From Clostridia bacterium (GTDB lineage Bacteria > Bacillota > Clostridia > Oscillospirales > Acutalibacteraceae), in assembly GCA_017517865.1 (NCBI GenBank), contig JAFWYB010000016.1, forward strand, positions 1 through 48,012: DNA of 48,012 nucleotides. The letters are read 5' to 3'. This document shows, in pieces, positions 1-7,871 of this stretch. The position numbers and the translations under genes were made by a program. The notes under the pieces are model-generated. The model was not told the origin of the DNA. It saw only the letters and a list, made by a program, of their open reading frames with translations, and did no database searches. The stretch's first letter is position 1. Each line of letters starts with the position of its first letter.

Positions 1-9
1 GTCATTCAT
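1..9 (-). CDS. 5' end of an unidentified gene, cut by the window
   Basis: Only the first three codons (Met-Asn-Asp) of a leftward gene are visible. They are recognised from a strong AGGAGG ribosome binding site at 18-23, eight bases before the ATG at 9-7. The product cannot be named. Its leader holds an 11-bp inverted repeat (19-29 with 62-72) that covers the ribosome binding site, so initiation may be controlled by folding. Confidence 0.5.
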
Positions 10-18
10 TTGAATGTC

Positions 19-72
19 CTCCTTTTGGTTTTTGTGCAGTTGGTAGCCGCACTTCTATTTTACCAAAAGGAG
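19..72 (-). promoter_or_regulatory. leader hairpin that can hide a ribosome binding site
   Basis: The arms ACCAAAAGGAG and CTCCTTTTGGT (62-72 and 19-29) are perfectly complementary over 11 bp. The downstream arm in the leftward transcript contains most of the AGGAGG of the gene starting at 9. Between them GTGC/GCAC (34-37 and 49-52) forms a smaller inner stem. This looks like a translational on/off leader. I could not match it to a known riboswitch or ribosomal-protein leader. Confidence 0.5.
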
Positions 73-105
73 TTTTATTTTTCACTCACCGCTTAAGCTT
101 TTTTG

Positions 106-130
106 AACCCCTGGCACAGCCAGGGGTTTT
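106..130. terminator. GC-rich hairpin
   Basis: A 10-bp stem (106-115 with 119-128) with a three-base loop runs into TTTT on the plus strand. It could be a rightward terminator, or a back-up stop downstream of the leftward tRNA gene. Confidence 0.4.
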
Positions 131-137
131 CATATAC

Positions 138-178
138 AAAAAGAACGAACTTTTGACAAGCAAAAGTTCGTTCTTTTT
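138..178 (-). terminator. terminator of the tRNA-Gly gene
   Basis: An 18-bp perfect stem (138-155 with 161-178) with a 5-base loop begins directly after the encoded CCA of the tRNA and ends in a T-rich arm on the minus strand. It is a classic intrinsic terminator. Confidence 0.85.
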
Positions 179-253
179 GGAGCGGATGACGAGGCTCGAA
201 CTCGCTACCTCCACCTTGGCAAGGTGGCGCTCTACCAGATGAGCTACATCCGC
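178..253 (-). tRNA. tRNA-Gly (GCC anticodon)
   Basis: Read leftward, the 76-nt sequence folds as a tRNA: a 7-bp acceptor stem GCGGATG/CATCCGC, a D arm starting TAGCTCA, an anticodon stem CACCT/AGGTG around loop TGCCA with anticodon GCC, and a T arm with GTTCGAGCC. The discriminator base is U, usual for bacterial tRNA-Gly, and CCA is encoded in the DNA (178-180). It has its own near-consensus promoter and terminator and so is a single-gene unit. Confidence 0.97.
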
Positions 254-269
254 ACAAACAACAGTTGCT

Positions 270-298
270 ATTATACACACAGCATTGTCGTTTGTCAA
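270..298 (-). promoter_or_regulatory. sigma-A promoter of tRNA-Gly
   Basis: TTGACA (293-298) and TATAAT (270-275) on the minus strand are both perfect consensus hexamers with a 17-bp spacer. The -10 box lies 16 bases before the tRNA 5' end, as expected for a highly expressed stable RNA. Confidence 0.9.
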
Positions 299-372
299 GA
301 GAAAATTCAAAAAATTTTCAACTTTCATTACATTGATTTTTATATTTTAGCATAATGTTTACATTGTCGCTA

Positions 373-401
373 TTGATTTGCAGAAAAAAACAATGTATAA
401 T
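373..401 (+). promoter_or_regulatory. promoter of the LCAT-like lipase gene
   Basis: TTGATT (373-378) and TATAAT (396-401) with a 17-bp spacer lie 42 bases before the ATG at 443. Confidence 0.7.
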
Positions 402-442
402 TTCTTTATAATAATTTCCAAAACCGTTTGGAGGTAATATTT

Positions 443-1885
443 ATGAAAAAAATACTTTGCATTATTCTGGCGCTTGTGCTCGGCCTTTCCTGTTCGGTCA
501 GCGCTTTCGCTCAGGGCTCACAGCCCGAAAACCCGATTGTCATAGTCCGTGGTATGGATTTCGGCGGACTTATTCTTGACCAGGGCACGGAAAACGAACG
601 CCCTGCAATGAGCGTTGAAGCCGGCCCGATTGTCGCCTCTGTTTTCAAGGGACTGTTTATGAGCATTTTCAAGGGCAGTGAGGCCTTTGCCGATATGGCA
701 ATTGAAATTGCAGGCGGCATTTTCGCTCCCCTTGCGTGCGATAAAAACGGCGACAGCATAGGCAATATTACCGTCAAGGAATATCCCCTTGCAATGAGCA
801 ACTACCCCGAGGAGCTGGCAAACCGCTTCAATATCGAAACCGGTGCCGAGGGTGCAGTTGTGCGTGAGGCCATTGAGCGCTACGGCGCAGAAAACGTTTA
901 TTTTGTTACGTACGACTGGCGTCTTGACCCCTACGATACCGCAAAGAAGATTGATGCCGCAGTCAACCGTGCACTTGCCGACAGCGGTGCTGACAAGGTG
1001 CGCATTATCTGCTGCAGCCTCGGCGGTGTTATGACCCAGGCTTATCTCGATGAGTACGGCTACGAAAAGGTTGAAAACTGTATTTTCCTCTCTTCCGCAA
1101 TTTACGGCTCATACTGCTCGTCCGACCCGTACGCAGGCAAGGTAGGAATTGATGTTGACATTCTGATGACCTTCCTCAACGACTCACTTTCCGACCTCAA
1201 GGTGCTCTGGACGGTGCTTAAAGCACTCGGCCTTGTTGATGCCGTTGCAGGTTTTGCCAACAACCTTATGAACGAGCACAAGGAAAAGGTTTATGCAGAG
1301 CTTATGCGCAGCACCTTTGCAACCTGGCCGGGTCTGTGGGGTATGCAGCAAACGGCTGATTTTGATGCCGCAAAGAAGCTGATGTTCAGCGGAGTTGAAG
1401 AAGAGTACGCAGGCCTTATCGCAAAGCTTGACAAGTACCAGCAGTACAGACTCCAGCGTGACGAATTCCTCACAAAAATGCAGGCAGACGGCGTTGGCGT
1501 TATGCTCGTAACCTCCTACGGCAAGCCCCATATCCCTGCCTTTGAGCACTCCTATGTACAGAGTGATGCAGTGCTTGAAACCGAGCTTATGAGCGCCGGT
1601 GCAACAGTAGCGCCCTACGGCAAAACACTCGGCGATGATTACGTTGCCGCAGACCCGACAAAGCTCTCACCCGACAGAGTTGTTGACGCTTCAACCTGCC
1701 TTTTCCCCGACTCCACCTGGTTTATCAGGGGCGCATCTCACGTGTGCTGTAACTACGGCTCGGATATTGCGGATATGTTATTCTGGTTAAGCGAATTCGA
1801 CGGCCAGCCGACAGTAAAATCCAACGAAAAATACCCGCAGTTCCAGTACTGTGACGACGCACAGAATCTCTATTTCTTTGATTGA
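443..1885 (+). CDS. secreted LCAT-like alpha/beta hydrolase (putative lipase/acyltransferase)
   Basis: A 480-residue exported protein. The ATG at 443 is chosen because GGAGG at 430-434 lies eight bases upstream; the open frame extends to a TTG inside the ribosome binding site. Residues 1-24 form a signal peptide ending SAFAQ. The Y-D-W-R-L segment followed by an aliphatic strand and C-C-S-L-G-G (about residue 195) matches the lecithin:cholesterol acyltransferase/phospholipase branch of alpha/beta hydrolases, with Ser as nucleophile. A late G-A-S-H (about residue 436) can supply the catalytic His. The usual G-x-S-x-G elbow has Cys in place of the first Gly, a common variant in this branch. Substrate is unknown; an extracellular or envelope lipid ester is the inference. 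Confidence 0.8.
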   Translation: MKKILCIILALVLGLSCSVSAFAQGSQPENPIVIVRGMDFGGLILDQGTENERPAMSVEAGPIVASVFKGLFMSIFKGSEAFADMAIEIAGGIFAPLACDKNGDSIGNITVKEYPLAMSNYPEELANRFNIETGAEGAVVREAIERYGAENVYFVTYDWRLDPYDTAKKIDAAVNRALADSGADKVRIICCSLGGVMTQAYLDEYGYEKVENCIFLSSAIYGSYCSSDPYAGKVGIDVDILMTFLNDSLSDLKVLWTVLKALGLVDAVAGFANNLMNEHKEKVYAELMRSTFATWPGLWGMQQTADFDAAKKLMFSGVEEEYAGLIAKLDKYQQYRLQRDEFLTKMQADGVGVMLVTSYGKPHIPAFEHSYVQSDAVLETELMSAGATVAPYGKTLGDDYVAADPTKLSPDRVVDASTCLFPDSTWFIRGASHVCCNYGSDIADMLFWLSEFDGQPTVKSNEKYPQFQYCDDAQNLYFFD

Positions 1886-1901
1886 TTAACAAACTGTTAA
1901 T
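1885..1901. promoter_or_regulatory. ATTAACA-N3-TGTTAAT inverted repeat (candidate operator, copy 1)
   Basis: Two perfect 7-bp arms separated by AAC, overlapping the last base of the lipase stop codon and lying 37 bp upstream of the next gene's -35 box. Identical arms with the same spacing occur at 7841-7857 in the promoter of the DUF4838 gene. The regulator is unknown. Confidence 0.4.
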
Positions 1902-1917
1902 GAAAGATTACAAATAG

Positions 1918-1931
1918 TTACAATATTGTAA
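1918..1931. promoter_or_regulatory. 14-bp perfect palindrome TTACAATATTGTAA
   Basis: A perfect palindrome seven bases before the -35 box of the WG-repeat lipoprotein gene. The TACA/TGTA arms resemble BlaI/CopY-type operators but with wider spacing, so the family of the regulator is uncertain. Confidence 0.4.
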
Positions 1932-1937
1932 TTCATA

Positions 1938-1966
1938 TTGACTTTTACCCTCCTTGTTGCGATACT
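1938..1966 (+). promoter_or_regulatory. promoter of the WG-repeat lipoprotein gene
   Basis: TTGACT (1938-1943) and GATACT (1961-1966) with a 17-bp spacer. A 10-bp inverted repeat (1947-1956 with 1972-1981) brackets the -10 box and ends in the ribosome binding site. Because its left arm lies inside the promoter, it is more likely a protein-binding site, or acts only on read-through RNA, than an RNA hairpin of this promoter's transcript. Confidence 0.6.
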
Positions 1967-1988
1967 GTAATCAAGGAGGGTTATTATT

Positions 1989-3482
1989 ATGAAAAGAGTT
2001 ATTTTTGCAATACTTGTTCTTCCCTTAATTATGTGTGGCTGCAGCACATTGCCCAACGGCGGAAAAAGCACTACGACCTCACCTTCCGAGCAATCGGCAC
2101 AACCAACGGCTAACTTCGTGCCCCGTAAGGACTACGGCGAGCTTGCAATTTTCACAGGCGGCTACCGTGACGATATATGGTTTGATGAAACCATACCCAA
2201 GCGTTACGGACTTATGACGCTTGATGGCAAAATTGTTGCCGAAGCCGTTTACAACAGATATGAAATTTTTGAGCTTGACGGCAAAAAGTACTACAGCATG
2301 ATGATATCAGAAAATGAAATGGGCTCACCTGAGGAGCTTAAATGCACGTCGCTGTTTATGCCTTCCGACGGCTCGTGGGCTGTTACGCTTGACGGCGATA
2401 TAAACCACATTACACCCGAAAGAATTATTACAAGCAAATACGACGAATACTTTAAGATTTACGATTACAGCGGAAAACTCATATACAAAGCCGACAAAAA
2501 TCTTTCCGTTACGTGGAATAACGGCACGAGCTCACACGCAAAGCTTGTCGGTGCATACAACTGGTATGATGACGGTACGCCTCTGCTCATTTTCGATATG
2601 AACGGCAAGGTTGTGTTTGACGAGTTCACATTTTTTATAGGCTTTGAAAACGGTAAATCCGTTGTAAGGGTTACAGAAACCGACCTTTACGGAATCATTA
2701 CCGACAGCGGCGAATGGCTGCTTGAGCCCGTTTACAGCGACATTGACACAGTAAACGACGAATACTTTGTTGCCGTAAAGGATGACCGGGAGGTAACGGT
2801 TTTCGACAAAGAACTCAATAAGTTATACGAATTCGACACCTGGAGCTACAAAGGCGAACACCGTTATTATGAAATTGTAGAGGACAGACCGCTTTACTAC
2901 TGCGGTCATTCGAGTGCCGTGGACGATTACTACCGTGATATGTTCACCGATGAAATCATCACCTGCAAGGAAAACGGTCTGCCTGCAACACAGTACCTCG
3001 GCAACAATCGCTTCTGTGCTGTTGATGAGAATTCAACAGCGTGGGTGTTCGACATTGACGGCAACCTGATACTGAAAATACATAATACCGAAAACGTATT
3101 AAGCGAATATAATAAAGCCTACCTGACAGCCTGCACTTACGGCGATATTGCAACCGAAACCTACTATCGCTCCGATAATGGCGAAAAGCTCGGTAAAGTG
3201 AGTTTCAGAGAGGATGAAATGAAGTCGCTTGATTTTATTGATTTTGAAAGAAAACTTGCAATAGCAAGCGACCTGAAGGAAATTGAATTCCCGTATTTTG
3301 ACGGCACATATTCGATTATCAATTACGAAACCGGAGAAGTGCTCTTTGACGGCTGTGAAGAAATAACCGTCGGCGAATACGGCGGTAAAACTTTTATAAA
3401 CGCAGTTTATACTGACCGAATCAATGTTTACGATTCGGATTTAAACCTTATACTCAACACAGAAAACGTACTGTGTGATTGA
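1989..3482 (+). CDS. WG-repeat lipoprotein
   Basis: A 497-residue lipoprotein. The N-terminus has a hydrophobic segment ending in a lipobox (M-C-G-C-S, lipidated Cys about residue 18), then a Ser/Thr linker. The body carries units of the WG-repeat type: Y-G-L-M-T-x-D-G-K-I-V at about 77 and Y-G-I-I-T-D-S-G-E-W at about 235, with other short strands of the form V-F-D-x-D-G/N-x, suggesting a beta-propeller-like surface domain. AAGGAGGG at 1973-1980 sets the start. WG-repeat proteins are common surface or secreted proteins of gut Clostridia, and a binding role is inferred. No enzyme motif is visible. Confidence 0.75.
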   Translation: MKRVIFAILVLPLIMCGCSTLPNGGKSTTTSPSEQSAQPTANFVPRKDYGELAIFTGGYRDDIWFDETIPKRYGLMTLDGKIVAEAVYNRYEIFELDGKKYYSMMISENEMGSPEELKCTSLFMPSDGSWAVTLDGDINHITPERIITSKYDEYFKIYDYSGKLIYKADKNLSVTWNNGTSSHAKLVGAYNWYDDGTPLLIFDMNGKVVFDEFTFFIGFENGKSVVRVTETDLYGIITDSGEWLLEPVYSDIDTVNDEYFVAVKDDREVTVFDKELNKLYEFDTWSYKGEHRYYEIVEDRPLYYCGHSSAVDDYYRDMFTDEIITCKENGLPATQYLGNNRFCAVDENSTAWVFDIDGNLILKIHNTENVLSEYNKAYLTACTYGDIATETYYRSDNGEKLGKVSFREDEMKSLDFIDFERKLAIASDLKEIEFPYFDGTYSIINYETGEVLFDGCEEITVGEYGGKTFINAVYTDRINVYDSDLNLILNTENVLCD

Positions 3483-3738
3483 CTTGAAAAGCGCAAAGTG
3501 ATAGAATAAATTACAGTTTACCGAAATGAATGCAAAGTGCTTCGCTTTGAATTATAATTATTATTTATTAGTTATTATCTTTTATCTAAACGATATAGGA
3601 ACAACGCAAGATAAGAGGTAAAAGATAATAGTTTTTACAAATGGGTGAGGGTGAAGCCCTCCCACAATTTTGCATTTTGAACTTTGCATTTTGAACTTTG
3701 CATTTTACATTATTACAGTTTTACGGAGGAAAAACCAT
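3483..3738. repeat. intergenic region with inverted and tandem repeats
   Basis: A gene-free stretch. An 11-bp inverted repeat (3574-3584 with 3619-3629) is followed by nearly three tandem copies of a 14-base unit TTTGCATTTTGAAC (3669-3682, 3683-3696, 3697-3710). It looks like a non-coding dispersed intergenic element. No second copy was noticed in this window. No clear promoter for the next gene was seen. Confidence 0.5.
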
Positions 3739-4428
3739 ATGTCAAACATCTGTATGATTGCCCACCGTGGCTACAGCGCAAAATACCCCGACAACACGGC
3801 GGTTGCCTTTGAAAAGGCTGCCGAAAACCGCTCGGGCGGTGCGGAAACTGACGTGCGAATCACCAAGGACGGTGTTTTTGTAGCCTGCCATAATTCAGAG
3901 GCAAAGTTCTTTGACGGCACTGAGCTGCTCGTCAGCGAAAGCACCTTTGAGGAGCTTACAGCAAAGCCCCTTTTCAACGACAAAAGTGACGATACTGTTT
4001 ACCTTTGCACCTTCAAGGAATACCTTGAGATAATGAAGAAGAACAATATGGTCTGCTTTATTGAGCTCAAGGGCAGCTACACCGACGAGCAGGTAAAGGC
4101 TGTTTTCGACCTTGCCGCCGAAATTTACGACCTTTCAAAGTGCATTCTCCAGTCCTTTGATTTCGACAACCTTATCAAAGCCCGTGAGATGTTCCCCGAC
4201 CTGCCTCTCATGTACACCTACGGTATGTGCGAAAGCCACTACGAGCGCTGTTTTGATTACGGTATCGCAATTGATGCCGACAGACTTGTTATCACGCAGC
4301 AGATGGTTGATGAATTCCACGCACACGGCCTTGAGGTCGGCGTATGGACAGTCAACACACAGGATGAGCTTGAGAGAATCAGCGCAATGGGCGTTGATTA
4401 CATAGAGTCCGACTGCTTCGGAGGATAA
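3739..4428 (+). CDS. glycerophosphodiester phosphodiesterase family protein
   Basis: A 229-residue cytoplasmic enzyme expected to hydrolyse glycerophosphodiesters to sn-glycerol 3-phosphate and an alcohol. The GDPD signature is complete: A-H-R-G at residues 8-11, P-D-N-T about 18, the metal-binding A-E-T-D about 36, then a catalytic-type C-H-N about 54, followed by the expected E-L-K strand about 115 and a final W-T-V-N near 200. GGAGG at 3726-3730 fixes the ATG at 3739; the frame is open further upstream through a repeat and that extension is not believed. Six bases separate it from the next gene, so the two are probably co-transcribed. Confidence 0.88.
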   Translation: MSNICMIAHRGYSAKYPDNTAVAFEKAAENRSGGAETDVRITKDGVFVACHNSEAKFFDGTELLVSESTFEELTAKPLFNDKSDDTVYLCTFKEYLEIMKKNNMVCFIELKGSYTDEQVKAVFDLAAEIYDLSKCILQSFDFDNLIKAREMFPDLPLMYTYGMCESHYERCFDYGIAIDADRLVITQQMVDEFHAHGLEVGVWTVNTQDELERISAMGVDYIESDCFGG

Positions 4429-4434
4429 GGTACA

Positions 4435-5292
4435 ATGAGCAGGTTTCTTGAAGAATGTATGGAATACATTGAAACCCTGCCGTTCAGAATTATCCGCCTT
4501 ACGGAAATTCACAACGGCGTATCCGAAACAGACGAGGATGTTCAGGGCAACCCCTGCCAGAACACCTATTCCGTTGCAAAGGCGTTCACAATGACAGCTG
4601 TAGGTCTGCTTTACGACAAGGGGCTGATCCGCACGGAAGAAAAGCTCTGCGACATTCTGGCTGACGAGCTGCCCGAAAGCGGTATGGACGAACGCTGGAA
4701 GGATGTCACGGTTGATATGCTTCTGCGCCACCGTGCAGGTCTGCCCGGCGGCTTTCTGGACATCGACACGCACAAGTCAAGCGAATTCACCGAGGATTAC
4801 CTGAAATACACCCTCACCTATCCCCTTGCTTACACACCCGACACAGAGGAGAGGTATTCCGACGGCGCTTATTACCTGCTTTCCTGCATAGTCGAAAAGA
4901 AAAGCGGTCTTACGCTTGATAATTTCTTGTGGAAAGAGCTTCTTTTCAGGCTGGGCTTTCAGGAGATGGCGTGGAGCCATTGCCCGAAGGGTCACGCAAT
5001 GGGCGCAACCGGTCTTTACATCAGCAGTGAGGATATGGCAAAGCTCGGCCTTGTTTACCTCAACAAAGGTATTTTTGAGGGCGAAAGAGTGCTCAGCGAG
5101 GAATGGTGTAACACCGCCGTTGAAAGAGACTACGCCTTCGAGTGGGACGAAAGCCACACAATTTATTTTAAAGGCGGTATGTGCGGACAAAAGCTGATTA
5201 TTGCCCCCGCACAGAACAGAGTTGTTGCGCTTGAGGCATACGGCGCAAACAGCAATCTGATAGCAGATTTTGTAAGGGATTATAAAGACTGA
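4435..5292 (+). CDS. class C beta-lactamase-like serine hydrolase
   Basis: A 285-residue protein of the beta-lactamase/transpeptidase-like fold. S-V-A-K (about residues 46-49) is the S-x-x-K active site, with the nucleophile Ser and general-base Lys. Y-S-D (about 142) stands where Y-x-N is usual, and F-K-G-G-M-C-G near 245 matches the K-T-G/H-x-G region. No signal peptide is present, so it is probably cytoplasmic, acting as an esterase or peptidase rather than an antibiotic resistance enzyme. It follows the GDPD gene by six bases, its ribosome binding site lying in the end of that gene, and is followed by a strong terminator. Confidence 0.8.
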   Translation: MSRFLEECMEYIETLPFRIIRLTEIHNGVSETDEDVQGNPCQNTYSVAKAFTMTAVGLLYDKGLIRTEEKLCDILADELPESGMDERWKDVTVDMLLRHRAGLPGGFLDIDTHKSSEFTEDYLKYTLTYPLAYTPDTEERYSDGAYYLLSCIVEKKSGLTLDNFLWKELLFRLGFQEMAWSHCPKGHAMGATGLYISSEDMAKLGLVYLNKGIFEGERVLSEEWCNTAVERDYAFEWDESHTIYFKGGMCGQKLIIAPAQNRVVALEAYGANSNLIADFVRDYKD

Positions 5293-5307
5293 TAACACAA
5301 AAATTTA

Positions 5308-5344
5308 AGGCTTGCACGGTCTTCGTGCAAGCCTCGTTTTTTAT
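5308..5344. terminator. terminator between convergent genes
   Basis: An 11-bp GC-rich stem (5308-5318 with 5324-5334) and a T-rich tail on the plus strand end the GDPD/serine hydrolase unit. The convergent kinase gene stops at 5341, inside the tail. Confidence 0.85.
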
Positions 5345-5865
5345 ATTATGCTTTTATAAATTTCATCAATATCGTACTGCTCATCTATCAGCACATAATT
5401 ACAGCCGTTTTCTTTACATCTCTGCAGATACATCGTGTTTTCTTCGATTGCCAGTTCTTTTGTGAAGTCGGAATCGTCGAGCCTTTGTTCAATTGCGTTG
5501 GCGTTGTTTTTGATATGCGCAAAATGCTTTTCGATATAGCTTTCACTTAAAACAAGGCAGACGTATTTTATGTGCTGTAAATATTCGGGTGCAAAATCCT
5601 CTGCCCAACTGAAAGGTATGTAACAGCCCTCGACGATTAAGTTCTGCCCGTTTTCAATGGCAGTTTTCACAATTTCCTTTACGATATCCCACAGATAGGG
5701 AGTCAGAAGCGCATCATCCTCGGGGGTGAGTTTGGTCTGACCGCTTCGGATAAGACCCATTTTAAGGTGGTCTATCGAAAGGTAGGGAAACTTAAACCGC
5801 TCCAGCAGCCGTTGCGCAAGCAGAGTTTTGCCCGTGTGAGAAGCACCTGAAACAAGAATTATCAT
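5341..5865 (-). CDS. small P-loop kinase-like ATPase
   Basis: A 174-residue protein beginning with G-A-S-H-T-G-K-T at residues 7-14, a Walker A loop on an N-terminal beta strand, as in small-molecule kinases of the AAA_33/zeta-toxin-like group. Later E-G-C-Y (about 105) and a strand ending L-V-L-S fit a nucleoside- or sugar-kinase core. The substrate cannot be read from the sequence. The ATG at 5865 follows the stop of the upstream DUF4838 gene by 11 bases, with AAGG as a modest ribosome binding site, so it is probably the second gene of that operon. Confidence 0.7.
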   Translation of the reverse strand: MIILVSGASHTGKTLLAQRLLERFKFPYLSIDHLKMGLIRSGQTKLTPEDDALLTPYLWDIVKEIVKTAIENGQNLIVEGCYIPFSWAEDFAPEYLQHIKYVCLVLSESYIEKHFAHIKNNANAIEQRLDDSDFTKELAIEENTMYLQRCKENGCNYVLIDEQYDIDEIYKSII

Positions 5866-5876
5866 ATACTATACCT

Positions 5877-7778
5877 TCAGGCGTTGAAGAAATTGTAAAC
5901 CTTTTCAAGGAAAGCATAGAGCTTGAGCATATAGGGGTTGAGTGCGTCCCAGAACGGCTCATCATAAAGCACAGACCACTTGAAAGGCTCTCTTATCAGG
6001 TGGAGAATATCACAATCGGAAAGGTAACGGTTGTTGCCCTCGCCGACACGGATTACTCCGAATGCCTTGAGGTCGTTATAAAGGTCGTCCTGTGCCTTCA
6101 TCCACAAATACGGGAACTGCAGGCGTGAAAACTCAACCTTGGCATTGGCACATTTCCAGTATCTCCAGGAGAGTCTTGACTGCAAAATATTTCTGAACTG
6201 CTGTGAGGTTGTTGCCGCATCCATAGCAGACTGCCACAGCTCGTCACAGTGTGCAATATCGGAGTTTGTCATACCGTAGAGTGTTTTCTTTGCTTCCTGG
6301 TAAATTGTAAGGTGCTTTCTGTCTGTTACAGCGTGGTCGGTTATAATTTCAAGAAACTCCTTTATGCTCTCCCAGCCCGGACCGTAAACGGCTGCAAGAT
6401 AGCCGTCAAACTCCTTTTCAAGATCAATGTACGGGTTCTGCATCAGTTTCTGAAGCAGATAGGTGCGAAGTTCGGCAAACTCGCCGTCACACTCGGCTAT
6501 GTAATAGTTGCCCTCTTCGTAAACTCCCTTGACGTTGTTTTCATAGAAAATCTGAACGTTTCTCTGCATAACGCCAAAGTTGGGGAATATGCAAATTGTT
6601 TCACGGTAGTTATTTACATAGTCCCAGATATAAACTCTGTTGCAGATTTTTCCCCACGCCTCAAGGTCTGCCATAAATGCAGCATTTTCCTTGCACTTTT
6701 CATCGTCAAGTGTATGGCCGAAGCAGCACTCAATTGAGCAAAGGCGGACTATGACGTTATCACGGGGAACAACCTTTGTCGGTGCCTTGCGGGTGTACTG
6801 GTAGGCAAAGGTGTCAATGGCAATGTTCGTGTAGCCGGCATCCTCAACAGCCTTTGCAACAGCGTTTACAAAGGTAATCATAGTTCCCGATTGCGAGCCG
6901 TTTTCCCTGTCGAGAGCCTTGCAGCTTTCGCACTCGCAGTACTCCTGATTGTCGTGCTGTGTGAGTGAAACGATCTGTACGCTTGCGCTCGGGTCGTGAT
7001 TGGCTTTGATTACGGCGAGAACCTCGTTTGTAACAATTTCAAGCGTTTTAGGGTTGGTTAGACAAAGCTGATTGGGTGTACGCTTGCCATTGTGCAGTGC
7101 AAAGTACTCCGGATTGGTTTCAAAATAATCAGCCGATTTACAGAACTGTGTTGTAAGCGTGTGAGCAAAGCTGCCGATATAGCCTACGCTTCCGCCCTGC
7201 TCAGGGCTGAGATTGCAGTAAACGTTGCCGTTGTGACCGTTTGCAACAGAAAACTCAGTGTCACGGGAGCTGTTTGTATCGGTCTGCGTGTACTCAAAAA
7301 AAGGCTTGTAGCTGTAATCAATATCCGCAGGAACAGTAAGGTCTGCGTTTGAAGGTGTGGAGATAACGTCGTATCTGTACCAACGGCAGTTGCAGTACTG
7401 CTCAAGGAAGCCGTAAACACCGTAGATAGTGCCTCTTGTACCTGCACCGCAGATATATACGCTGTCGCCCTCGGATTTGATGATATAACCGCCGTTGTCG
7501 TAATCGCTCAGTTCAAACTGTTTTCTTGCGGTTTCGCCGACAACAATTTCCGCACCGCTTTTGGCAGTTGAATCGGTTGCAACCGTATATTCGCTGCCCG
7601 TTACCTGACCGAGGTAGTAGGCTAACTTTTCGGCGGCATAGCGGTCTGTCTGCGAAGCGTTTGCGCCGACAACAATTGTTGCGTTCTTCACGGAAATACC
7701 CTCCTCATGTGCGGCAGAAACAAAGACAAAGCCGCAGCAAAGGCTGATACAAAGAATAAGCGAAATGAGTTTTTTCAT
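5877..7778 (-). CDS. secreted DUF4838 glycosidase-like protein
   Basis: A 633-residue exported protein. The start at 7778 is supported by AGAGAGG at 7788-7794; an upstream in-frame TTG falls inside that site. A signal peptide (about residues 1-22, ending VSAAH) precedes a domain at about 30-150 resembling the non-catalytic N-terminal domain of alpha-glucuronidases and hexosaminidases (I-V-V-G-E, then G-T-I-Y-G-V-Y-G-F-L-E), then a DUF4838 region at about 200-480 with paired Cys in E-C-E-S-C. DUF4838 proteins are annotated as TIM-barrel-like glycoside hydrolase relatives; the actual sugar is unknown. It has its own strong promoter with an operator-like inverted repeat on the -35 box. Confidence 0.8.
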   Translation of the reverse strand: MKKLISLILCISLCCGFVFVSAAHEEGISVKNATIVVGANASQTDRYAAEKLAYYLGQVTGSEYTVATDSTAKSGAEIVVGETARKQFELSDYDNGGYIIKSEGDSVYICGAGTRGTIYGVYGFLEQYCNCRWYRYDVISTPSNADLTVPADIDYSYKPFFEYTQTDTNSSRDTEFSVANGHNGNVYCNLSPEQGGSVGYIGSFAHTLTTQFCKSADYFETNPEYFALHNGKRTPNQLCLTNPKTLEIVTNEVLAVIKANHDPSASVQIVSLTQHDNQEYCECESCKALDRENGSQSGTMITFVNAVAKAVEDAGYTNIAIDTFAYQYTRKAPTKVVPRDNVIVRLCSIECCFGHTLDDEKCKENAAFMADLEAWGKICNRVYIWDYVNNYRETICIFPNFGVMQRNVQIFYENNVKGVYEEGNYYIAECDGEFAELRTYLLQKLMQNPYIDLEKEFDGYLAAVYGPGWESIKEFLEIITDHAVTDRKHLTIYQEAKKTLYGMTNSDIAHCDELWQSAMDAATTSQQFRNILQSRLSWRYWKCANAKVEFSRLQFPYLWMKAQDDLYNDLKAFGVIRVGEGNNRYLSDCDILHLIREPFKWSVLYDEPFWDALNPYMLKLYAFLEKVYNFFNA

Positions 7779-7813
7779 AAAAAACAACCTCTCTTATCTA
7801 TAATGTTAATTCC

Positions 7814-7841
7814 ATTATACAATAAGAAAGGTTGGTGTCAA
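7814..7841 (-). promoter_or_regulatory. promoter of the DUF4838 gene
   Basis: TTGACA (7836-7841) and TATAAT (7814-7819), both consensus, with a 16-bp spacer, on the minus strand. Confidence 0.85.
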
Positions 7842-7857
7842 TTAACAGAATGTTAAT
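7841..7857. promoter_or_regulatory. ATTAACA-N3-TGTTAAT inverted repeat (candidate operator, copy 2)
   Basis: Same arms and spacing as the copy at 1885-1901, here touching the outer edge of the -35 box of the DUF4838 promoter. A single half-site TGTTAAT lies at 7804-7810, downstream of the -10 box. The position suits a repressor or a class-II activator. Confidence 0.45.
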
Positions 7858-7871
7858 TATATTCTAGAATA

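Noticed and set aside
1947-1981. Inverted repeat as an RNA hairpin hiding the ribosome binding site of the WG-repeat gene
   Set aside because: Its left arm lies between the -35 and -10 boxes, so RNA from this promoter would not contain it; kept only as a possible protein-binding site or effect on read-through RNA.
4135-5298. Long antisense frames opposite the GDPD and serine hydrolase genes
   Set aside because: They mirror the codon periodicity of the real genes, have no ribosome binding sites and show no domain motifs.
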